From the NCBI GenBank assembly GCA_017405805.1, contig JAFQZU010000032.1:1-32421 (forward strand): 32,421 bases of DNA. Reading direction: 5' to 3'. The notes under the pieces were generated by a model. The model made no database searches, was not told where the DNA came from, and was given only the letters and a program-made list of their open reading frames with translations. The DNA comes from Lachnospiraceae bacterium. Its GTDB lineage: Bacteria; Bacillota; Clostridia; Lachnospirales; Lachnospiraceae. Made by a program: the position numbers and the translations under genes. Within the stretch, counting starts at the first letter, position 1; every line of letters begins with the position of its first letter. Below are positions 24,524 through 32,421 of the stretch, piece by piece.

Positions 24524-26629
24524 ATGCAAAACAGAAAAAGCTTATTCTCCGGCATGATCGCAGCCTTGCTGGCAGTGCCGCTCATTCTTGGGGCGCTTCC
24601 CGGTACAGCGCTCACGGCCCGCGGCGCGGAAGCCGAAGCGGGACTCGTGATCGAGGGCGGCAAAGCGGGATCGGATTATACTTATGAAAAGGGGGTCCTG
24701 ACCTTCCTCAAGGACGGCGCGTACACCGTCAGAATGGCAGAGGCAGGGCAGGAGTCCGGTGACAGGATCCGGATCGTACAGAGTGAAAAGCTCTCGAAGC
24801 TGGATCTGACGCTGGAGTCCGTCAAGCTCAATGCCGGCGGCGGGGAAGGCGGCATCGCGATCGATGACAACGGCTATGACGGAATGCTCGACATGAGCAT
24901 CACGTTCTCGGGGGAGAACCGGATCTCGGCCGACAACGGCGCGCTCACTGCGCCCAAGCTCCGCCAGAACATCACCGTCCGCAGTGCCGGCGGAAAAGAC
25001 GACATGCTGACGCTGGCCGGCGGCCAGGGCAGATTTGCCTGCACCACATTCACGCAGGAGTCCGGGACCGTGATCCTGGATCAGCAGCAGCTGTGCACCA
25101 GCGGCGACATCACGCTGAATGACGGAAGCCTGACGATCTCCGCCGACGGGTGCGATGCCGTCTATACATACGGAAAGTTCCTTATGAACGGGGGTACGCT
25201 GGATATCACCTCCGACCACACCTGCATCTTCGCGCAGGGCAGGAAGGAGGATAAGGACGCCTCATCGAAGGCGGCCGCAGAGGCGGAAGAGAAAGAGCCC
25301 GAATACGGCGTGCAGTTCTCGGGCGGCAGCGCCAGTCTCAAGTCCACCGCCAAGGGCTACGGCGCCATTTCCGCCGGCTCCGTCGGCAGACAGGACGTCC
25401 TGATCGACACGGACGGCGCAGTCAATATCGAGAGCGTATTCATCGGGATCCTGCTCCACAACGGCAGTTCCCTCACCATGAATAAGGGCCTTCTGAACAT
25501 CACGGGCCCCATCCTGGGCATCTGGCCCTACAACGGGAGCACCGCCAGCACGCTGACCTTCAACGGCGGCGACACCGAGATCAGCGCCTCCTCTTCCGCG
25601 ATCCGGCTGGACAAGGCGGATGTGAAGAGCGTCTCTTTTGGCGAAGATTACGAGCACAAGACCATCGCGGGCACGGAGGCCTCCCTGGCGGAAGAGACCG
25701 CGGACGACGAACTGACCGACTCGGCGGGTCTGAGCGGCAAATACGCTGCTTTCTCCAGCATCTACAAGATCACCTATGACCTGGACGGCGGCGCGCTGGC
25801 AGAAGACGTCTCCAACCCGGAAACCTATACCAGGATGGACGAGATCACCCTCAACGCCCCCGTCAAAAAAGGCTTCACCTTCTCCGGCTGGACCGGAACC
25901 GGCCTCTCCAAGGCGGCGCCCGAAGTGGTGATCGCCGCCGGCAGCACGGGTGACAGAGAGTACAAGGCTGTCTATGCAGAGGAGAAGAAGACCTCCGGGA
26001 ATACGAAGGATGCGGCCAAAGATGCGGCGGGCGGCAAGAAGGATGCAGCCGCACAGCAGGGAACGGCAGAGAAGCCGGTCATGGCGACTTCGCCCAACAC
26101 GGAGTTCTCGGACGTTAAGGATCCCTCCCACGAGTATTACAAGGCGGTCTCCTGGGCTGCTTCGGGCGGGCTGGACAACGGATATGAGGACGGACGTTTT
26201 GGCGTGGATGACCCGATGACCCGCGGACAGGCCATGCTGATCCTTTGGAGACTGGCAGGCATGCCCGAGCCCAAGGGCACATCCCAGACCTTCTCGGATG
26301 TACCGGCCGGCAGCCCCTACTTCAAGGCACTCCAGTGGGGCAGGGAGCGCGGGATCGCGACCGGCCACAAGGACGGCAGTTTTGGCGTGGAAGAGAACTG
26401 CACGCGCGGTCATGCCATGGTCTTCTTGTGGAGGGTCGTAGGGAAGATCGATCCTGCCGGCACAAAGCAGACTTTCTCTGACGTGCCGGCGGACAGCGGC
26501 TACTTCAAGCCGGTGCAGTGGAACGTGGAGAACGGCATTGCCAAGGGGCAGGCGGACGGCACCTTCGGCGTCAATACGGTCTGCACGCGCGGAGAGTTTG
26601 TGAATTATCTGTATCTGTTCATGCAGTAA
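24524..26629 (+). CDS. Secreted surface protein with beta-repeat region, InlB-type repeat and three S-layer homology domains
   Basis: Probably exported and attached to the cell wall. The 701-residue protein has a signal peptide (about 1-33: basic start, hydrophobic core LLAVPLILGALPG, small residues ending ARGAEA). Residues about 40-380 form repeated beta-strand units such as GSLTISADGCDAVYTYGKF and GGTLDITSDHTCIFAQG, similar to the carbohydrate-binding domain DUF4353. Residues about 413-487 match an InlB/Flg_new-type repeat (YKITYDLDGG to FSGWTG). A Lys/Ala-rich linker follows. Three S-layer homology domains are at about 528-585, 590-645 and 650-701, each with FSDV near the start and a TRG motif. 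They normally bind pyruvylated wall polysaccharide. ATG 24524 has GGGAGGA nine bases upstream; the earlier ATG 24515 is too close to it. Confidence 0.88.
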   Translation: MQNRKSLFSGMIAALLAVPLILGALPGTALTARGAEAEAGLVIEGGKAGSDYTYEKGVLTFLKDGAYTVRMAEAGQESGDRIRIVQSEKLSKLDLTLESVKLNAGGGEGGIAIDDNGYDGMLDMSITFSGENRISADNGALTAPKLRQNITVRSAGGKDDMLTLAGGQGRFACTTFTQESGTVILDQQQLCTSGDITLNDGSLTISADGCDAVYTYGKFLMNGGTLDITSDHTCIFAQGRKEDKDASSKAAAEAEEKEPEYGVQFSGGSASLKSTAKGYGAISAGSVGRQDVLIDTDGAVNIESVFIGILLHNGSSLTMNKGLLNITGPILGIWPYNGSTASTLTFNGGDTEISASSSAIRLDKADVKSVSFGEDYEHKTIAGTEASLAEETADDELTDSAGLSGKYAAFSSIYKITYDLDGGALAEDVSNPETYTRMDEITLNAPVKKGFTFSGWTGTGLSKAAPEVVIAAGSTGDREYKAVYAEEKKTSGNTKDAAKDAAGGKKDAAAQQGTAEKPVMATSPNTEFSDVKDPSHEYYKAVSWAASGGLDNGYEDGRFGVDDPMTRGQAMLILWRLAGMPEPKGTSQTFSDVPAGSPYFKALQWGRERGIATGHKDGSFGVEENCTRGHAMVFLWRVVGKIDPAGTKQTFSDVPADSGYFKPVQWNVENGIAKGQADGTFGVNTVCTRGEFVNYLYLFMQ

Positions 26630-26636
26630 ATACGGG

Positions 26637-26666
26637 AGGCAGGGATGAGTTCCCTGCCTTCTTTTT
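26637..26666 (+). terminator. Intrinsic terminator after the S-layer-homology gene
   Basis: AGGCAGGGA (26637-26645) pairs perfectly with TCCCTGCCT (26651-26659) around a five-base loop, followed by TCTTTTT. It begins seven bases after the stop codon. Confidence 0.9.
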
Positions 26667-26679
26667 GCGCTTCCTCCGG

Positions 26680-26709
26680 TTGACAAGTATTTGTGATTTC
26701 AGATATAAT
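26680..26709 (+). promoter_or_regulatory. Consensus promoter of greA-lysS
   Basis: TTGACA (26680-26685) and TATAAT (26704-26709) are both perfect matches to consensus, separated by 18 bases. It lies just after the upstream terminator. Transcription should start near 26716. This is the strongest promoter in the window by sequence. Confidence 0.85.
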
Positions 26710-26720
26710 TATTTGCCTGT

Positions 26721-26732
26721 ATACATATGTAT
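26721..26732 (+). promoter_or_regulatory. 12-bp palindrome at the greA transcript start
   Basis: ATACATATGTAT is a perfect palindrome lying about 5-16 bases after the predicted start of transcription, flanked by two copies of GCCTG. Possible operator; no regulator is suggested. Confidence 0.35.
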
Positions 26733-26757
26733 GCCTGAGGAACGGAGGAAACAGTTT

Positions 26758-27246
26758 ATGGAAGAGAAAAAGACTATTCTGACCAGTGAAGGACTTAAGC
26801 AGTATGAGGATGAGCTGCATGACCTCAAGGTTAACCGCAGAGTAGAAGTAGCCCAGAAGATCAAGGAAGCAAGAGAACAGGGCGATCTCTCGGAGAACGC
26901 CGAGTACGATGCTGCCAAGGACGAGCAGCGGGACATCGAAGCCCGCATCGAGGAGCTCGAGAAGATCCTCAAGAACGTCGAGGTCGTGGACGACGAGGAT
27001 ATCTCCTCCGACCGCATCATGGTCGGCGCGACAGTCGTTCTTCTGGACATAGAGTTTGATGAGGAAGTACAGTACAGGATCGTCGGGTCCACCGAGGCCA
27101 ACAGTCTCAAGGGCAAGATCTCCAATGAGTCGCCCGTGGGCAAGGCCCTGATCGGCGCCATGGTCGGCGATGTCGTGGATGTGGAGACGCCCGGCGGGAT
27201 CTGCTCCTACAAGGTGCTGCAGATCGTAGAGCCCAACAGGGGCTGA
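26758..27246 (+). CDS. greA: Transcription elongation factor GreA
   Basis: Binds RNA polymerase through the secondary channel and stimulates transcript cleavage to rescue stalled complexes. The 162-residue protein has the N-terminal antiparallel coiled coil with the acidic tip in EQGDLSENAEYDAAKDEQ (about 41-58), and a C-terminal FKBP-like domain with VGATVVLLDIE, VGSTEAN and ISNESPVGKALIGA. Length is standard. The start follows GGAGG, with a consensus promoter 50-80 bases upstream. lysS starts 31 bases later, a common Firmicutes pairing. Confidence 0.97.
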   Translation: MEEKKTILTSEGLKQYEDELHDLKVNRRVEVAQKIKEAREQGDLSENAEYDAAKDEQRDIEARIEELEKILKNVEVVDDEDISSDRIMVGATVVLLDIEFDEEVQYRIVGSTEANSLKGKISNESPVGKALIGAMVGDVVDVETPGGICSYKVLQIVEPNRG

Positions 27247-27277
27247 CCTAAGAATATACAAGAGAGGAAGAAGAGAG

Positions 27278-28789
27278 TTGGCACAGAACAATCAGCAGAA
27301 GACACAGGACATTTCCAGTCTGGAAAAGGTGAGACGGGACAAGCTGACAGACCTGCAGGCAGCGGGAAAGGATCCTTTTGTCATTGTCAAATATGACCAG
27401 ACGCATCACAGTGCGCAGATCAAGGAGCATTTTGAGGAGCTGGAGAACAGGGACGTCTCCATCGCGGGCCGCATGATGTTCAAGCGTGTCATGGGCAAGG
27501 CCTCTTTCTGCAACGTGCAGGACAAGGAAGGCCGGATCCAGGTATACGTGGCCAGGGATGAGATCGGCGAAGAGGAATACAAAGCTTTCAAGAAGATGGA
27601 TATCGGCGATATCATCGGCGTGAAGGGCTTTGTGTTCAAGACAAAGACCGGCGAGATCTCCGTTCACGCGAAAGAGCTGACCCTTCTGTCCAAGTCCCTG
27701 AGCCCGCTTCCCGAGAAGTTCCACGGCCTGCAGGATACCGATCTTCGCTATCGCCAGCGCTACGTGGACCTGATCATGAACGAGGAATCCAAGGAGACCT
27801 TTATCAAGAGATCCAGGATCATCAGCGAGATCCGGAGATTTCTGGATGACCGCGGCTTTATGGAAGTCGAGACGCCTATGCTGGTTTCCAACGCGGGCGG
27901 CGCGGCGGCCCGTCCCTTCGAGACCCACTTCAACGCCCTGGACGAGGATGTAAAGCTTCGCATCTCTCTCGAGCTCTATCTGAAGAGACTGATCATCGGC
28001 GGACTGGAGAGAGTCTATGAGATCGGCCGCGTATTCCGCAACGAAGGCGTGGATACGAGGCACAATCCCGAGTTCACCCTGATGGAGCTCTATCAGGCAT
28101 ACACCGATTATTACGGCATGATGGAACTGACCGAGAGCATGTTCCGCTATCTGGCCGAAAAGGTCTGCGGTTCCACGACCATCGTATACGGTGACAAGGA
28201 GATCGATCTGGGCAGTCCTTTCCGCAAACTCACCATGATCGACGCCATCAAGGAGCAGACCGGCATCGACTTCGACCAGGTGGCGACCACCGAAGAGGCG
28301 AAAAAGATCGCGGACGAGCACCACGTCGAGTACGAGGACCGTCACGTCAAGGGCGACATCGTGAACCTGTTTTTTGACGAGTTCTGCGAAGACAAGATGA
28401 TCCAGCCTACCTTTATCATGGACCATCCGATCGAGATCAGCCCGCTGACCAAGAAAAAGCCCGAAGATCCCACCAAGGTGGAGCGCTTCGAGCTCTATAT
28501 CAACGGCTGGGAGATGTGCAACGCTTACTCCGAGCTCAATGATCCCATCGACCAGAGGGAGAGATTTGCCGCGCAGGACGCGCTGGCCGAGGCCGGCGAC
28601 GACGAGGCGCAGCACACGGACGAAGACTTCCTGCATGCCATGGAGATCGGTATGCCTCCCACGGGCGGCATCGGCTACGGCATCGACCGCCTGACCATGC
28701 TGCTGACCAACAGTGCGGCAATCAGGGATGTGCTGCTGTTCCCGACCATGAAGACCATGAAGGATAAAAATCAAGATACAGCGCAGTAA
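27278..28789 (+). CDS. lysS: Lysyl-tRNA synthetase, class II
   Basis: Charges tRNA-Lys with lysine. The 503-residue protein starts with TTG; AGGAAG upstream and the conserved N-terminus support it. The anticodon-binding OB fold (about 60-150) includes VSIAGRMMFKRVMGKASF. Class II motifs are present: motif 1 near FMEVETPMLV, motif 2 FRNEGVDTRHNPEFTLMELY, and motif 3 GIGYGIDRLTMLLT. The enzyme appears intact. It is the last gene of normal core character; repeats and mobile-element debris follow its stop. Confidence 0.97.
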   Translation: MAQNNQQKTQDISSLEKVRRDKLTDLQAAGKDPFVIVKYDQTHHSAQIKEHFEELENRDVSIAGRMMFKRVMGKASFCNVQDKEGRIQVYVARDEIGEEEYKAFKKMDIGDIIGVKGFVFKTKTGEISVHAKELTLLSKSLSPLPEKFHGLQDTDLRYRQRYVDLIMNEESKETFIKRSRIISEIRRFLDDRGFMEVETPMLVSNAGGAAARPFETHFNALDEDVKLRISLELYLKRLIIGGLERVYEIGRVFRNEGVDTRHNPEFTLMELYQAYTDYYGMMELTESMFRYLAEKVCGSTTIVYGDKEIDLGSPFRKLTMIDAIKEQTGIDFDQVATTEEAKKIADEHHVEYEDRHVKGDIVNLFFDEFCEDKMIQPTFIMDHPIEISPLTKKKPEDPTKVERFELYINGWEMCNAYSELNDPIDQRERFAAQDALAEAGDDEAQHTDEDFLHAMEIGMPPTGGIGYGIDRLTMLLTNSAAIRDVLLFPTMKTMKDKNQDTAQ

Positions 28790-28840
28790 ACGGACTTGCG
28801 ACCACTATATATTGTGGTTCCTGAACGGCTAAGCTCGACC

Positions 28841-28886
28841 AGTACATATTCAGTACATAAAAATCCTGCCCTCATATGAGTACATA
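28841..28886 (+). repeat. Three direct copies of AGTACATA
   Basis: Copies at 28841-28848, 28852-28859 and 28879-28886, spaced 11 and 27 bases start to start. The third is embedded in an imperfect inverted repeat in which CATATG flanks AGTA and GCC/GGC form the base. They lie 52-97 bases after lysS, in the 404-base gap before the ParA fragment. They could be protein-binding sites or recombinase sites at the element edge. Confidence 0.5.
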
Positions 28887-28938
28887 TGGGCTGATACGGA
28901 TAGAAATCGCATAACGATTGTAGAAGAACACAATCCGC

Positions 28939-28985
28939 AGAGAGATATTTTCCAAAGAATACTTGGGAAATATCTCTCTTTTTTT
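28939..28985 (+). terminator. Very strong intrinsic terminator
   Basis: A 17-base arm (28939-28955) beginning AGAGAGATATTTTCC pairs with 28963-28979, with one G-T pair, around the loop AGAATAC, followed by six T residues. It is 149 bases after lysS and probably ends that transcript; the opposite strand also shows an A-rich run that would not terminate well. Confidence 0.85.
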
Positions 28986-28994
28986 GCGTGAAGC

Positions 28995-29136
28995 AATGAG
29001 CCATGCGCAGACAGGGTGTCGAACGGGCGACGAGAACTTGTTCTCAGGAGGACGTTTGACAGACTGGATGCATACGGCGAATGCCGCGACAGTTCTTGAG
29101 CACGAAGTGCACATGAACCTGTCGGCATGGCTCATT
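28995..29136. repeat. Long imperfect inverted repeat flanking about 100 bases
   Basis: The left arm (28995-29015) begins AATGAGCCATG and ends GACAGG. The right arm (29118-29136) is its reverse complement apart from a CGCA-for-CC difference. The enclosed stretch contains the tight inverted pair GAGAAC/GTTCTC (29032-29045) and CGGC-GAAT-GCCG. It lies just ahead of the ParA fragment. It resembles the structured noncoding DNA found near transfer or partition genes of conjugative elements, but I cannot name it. Confidence 0.5.
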
Positions 29137-29193
29137 GAAGCGCAGGCCTTTGTTATTGTCAAACCAACAACAGATTTCAGGAAGGAGCAGCAA

Positions 29194-29323
29194 ATGGGCA
29201 AAGTAATATGTATAGCAAATCAAAAAGGCGGCAAGACGACTACGTGCGTTAACCTTGGCATTGCGCTTGCAATGGCCGGAAAGAAAGTCTGTCTGATCGA
29301 TTCCGATCCACAGGAGAGCGTTT
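29194..29323 (+). pseudogene. Truncated ParA/Soj partition ATPase fragment
   Basis: Only about the first 43 residues of a ParA-type ATPase remain, from ATG 29194 (GAAGGAG upstream) through [15 protein letters not shown] and VCLIDSDPQ. ParA proteins normally run about 250 residues. Two defects are visible. The deviant Walker A motif, usually KGGVGKTTT, reads KGGKTTT here, as if six bases were lost. The similarity stops at about 29317-29323, after which the sequence leads into the recombinase gene. An open frame continues by chance to 29481. ParA of this type sits near one end of Tn1549-like conjugative elements, so this is probably an element remnant interrupted by a second insertion. Confidence 0.75.
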
Positions 29324-29387
29324 TCTTTAGAATAACTTTTGTAAGGGCTTTACATAGACTCAACCGAGTCCGAAAGGAGGAATGTAA

Positions 29388-31493
<2,106 letters not shown>

Positions 31494-31519
<26 letters not shown>

Positions 31520-31793
31520 AATGATTATATTCCCGGCCATGCTAGTCCTGATGCTGATCGGCTGGATCCTTGTTTTCCTGATCGGGCTTTCTTCTGTTGT
31601 TTTCTATGTGCTGGCCGGACTGTTTCTGCTTGTATCGGCGGTCACATTCCTGATGGGGCTGACAGCTGGTCCGGAAGCATTGAAGATGGCAGCGGCAGGT
31701 TTTGTGTGTTTTATTACACCGCATGCCGGGAATGCGCTTGTCGGGCTAATCGGTGCCGTAAGCAACAGATTGATGCAATTTATCATGTCCTGA
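31494..31793 (+). CDS. Small membrane protein, CD1845 family
   Basis: A 99-residue, almost wholly hydrophobic protein with three likely membrane helices: about 5-30 (MIIFPAMLVLMLIGWILVFL), 33-56 and 66-85. It ends AVSNRLMQFIMS. It resembles the CD1845 family of small proteins carried by Tn1549-like conjugative transposons; function unknown. It overlaps the end of the recombinase by 26 bases and has GGAGG about six bases before its ATG. This suggests coupled expression in the original element. It appears intact. Confidence 0.75.
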
Positions 31794-31834
31794 CATGGGA
31801 AAGTGAATACAGCAATCAATCTATGAGGTATCAT

Positions 31835-31862
31835 AGCCGTCCTGCAACGAGGGGCGGCTTTT
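31835..31862 (+). terminator. Terminator-like hairpin between the two element genes
   Basis: AGCCGTCCT (31835-31843) pairs with GGGGCGGCT (31851-31859), two G-T pairs included, followed by TTTTCATTT. It ends about 25 bases before the next start codon, so partial termination or an mRNA-stabilising role is also possible. Confidence 0.5.
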
Positions 31863-31887
31863 CATTTGTGAATATGGAGGATTTGCC

Positions 31888-32211
31888 ATGAGGCTTACGA
31901 AATACGAAAAAGAAACGATCCTGCGCACATCGGAGGGAGACGATATCTGGTTGATCTATACGTTCAACGCGTCCCTGAAGCGCAGGCTGCGGGAATATGC
32001 CGGGAAGCACCCTTATCTGTGCAGGCAGCTCGATGGGAAAAGGTTCGCCCCAGGAGCGGTCGAATACGAAATCAGGAAGGACCGTATTTCGATCCGTTTG
32101 TTGCCGCCCTGCAGCGAAGCGCGCCGGGAGGCTGTCGGGAAGATCGGCCGGACCAAAGGGTTCGGAGGAGCAAAGAAGGAAATGTCTGCAACCACCGACA
32201 CCACCGGTTGA
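31888..32211 (+). CDS. Small soluble protein of a mobile element, function unknown
   Basis: A 107-residue protein starting MRLTKYEKETILRTSEGDDI, with a central basic region and an unstructured C-terminal third rich in Gly, Lys and Thr. Similar short proteins beginning with a Leu-Thr-x-Tyr-Glu-x-Glu pattern occur in conjugative elements of Firmicutes, but I cannot name the family. GGAGG lies about 8 bases before the ATG. Composition is more GC-rich than the recombinase just upstream. No catalytic motif is visible. Confidence 0.65.
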   Translation: MRLTKYEKETILRTSEGDDIWLIYTFNASLKRRLREYAGKHPYLCRQLDGKRFAPGAVEYEIRKDRISIRLLPPCSEARREAVGKIGRTKGFGGAKKEMSATTDTTG

Positions 32212-32421
32212 GTAGTTCAATATAGAATTGAAGGAGGCACTCGTTCGTGATATAGTTACAATTGATGGATCATACAATAACCCGTTTTTGACAGTTCAGA
32301 AGGGTAAAAATGCCGAAAAAGCTGATGTTTAAGCCAAAAATTCGACTTTCAGTTTTTTACCCCGATTTCCTAAACTTTCCTAAACCGAGGGATGTGTCAG
32401 AGGCTGCAGAATGACACAGAA
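32212..32421. other. AT-rich tail with inverted and tandem repeats
   Basis: No gene is recognised. A short open frame (about 32230-32335) reads LKEALVRDIVTIDGSYNNPF onward and ends at TAA; it has no convincing start signal and may be a fragment. GGGTAAAAA (32302-32310) and TTTTTACCC (32354-32362) are inverted arms with further partial pairing inside. TTTCCTAAAC is repeated twice in tandem (32366-32385). Confidence 0.4.

Noticed and set aside
28841-28886. Possible CRISPR-like repeat array
   Set aside because: The repeats are only 8 bp, irregularly spaced, with no spacers of uniform length and no cas genes nearby.

Overview
The window looks like a piece of a high-GC Clostridia chromosome, most likely Lachnospiraceae. 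The signs are strong GGAGG-type ribosome binding sites, sigma-A-like promoters, an FMN-riboswitch-controlled RibU energy-coupling-factor transporter, a clostridial-type gene order, and a Tn1549/CTn-type mobile element remnant. No rRNA, tRNA or CRISPR array was seen. The genus cannot be named from the sequence alone.

Left part (1-8369). A phospho-sugar mutase, cut by the window edge, runs leftward from a clear promoter. Divergent from it are three consecutive family-2 glycosyltransferases, followed by a coiled-coil tail-anchored protein of unknown function, a flavin-reductase-like protein and murA. The theme is cell envelope: sugar-phosphate supply, surface polysaccharide and peptidoglycan. 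Two of the three glycosyltransferases lack the usual DxD metal site, and the first two proteins carry complementary degenerate halves.

Middle part (8397-24396). An FMN riboswitch with a downstream terminator precedes ribU. A tightly packed run follows: tsaE, tsaB, rimI, rnz, tsaD (tRNA t6A synthesis with tRNA 3' processing), ispD and dnaE. Then come pfkA with its own promoter and terminator, a SpoU-family RNA methyltransferase, an NfeD/SPFH membrane pair, an ornithine carbamoyltransferase, birA, a small acidic-tailed protein and dusB.

Right part (24397-28789). A secreted protein with three S-layer-homology domains is followed by a strong terminator. A near-consensus promoter then drives greA and lysS.

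Far right (28790-32421). Base composition falls and gene quality breaks down. Immediately after lysS there are AGTACATA repeats, a very strong terminator and a long inverted repeat. Next is a truncated ParA with a damaged Walker A motif. A large serine recombinase follows, broken by three separate lesions: a nonsense codon, a 4-bp tandem duplication and one extra A in an A-run. A CD1845-like membrane protein and a small unknown protein lie behind it. This is a decayed or nested integrative element continuing past the window. I found no convincing new multi-gene defence or signalling system. The most unusual items are the metal-site-deficient glycosyltransferase set, the riboswitch-headed essential-gene run, and the repeat-associated recombinase lesions.
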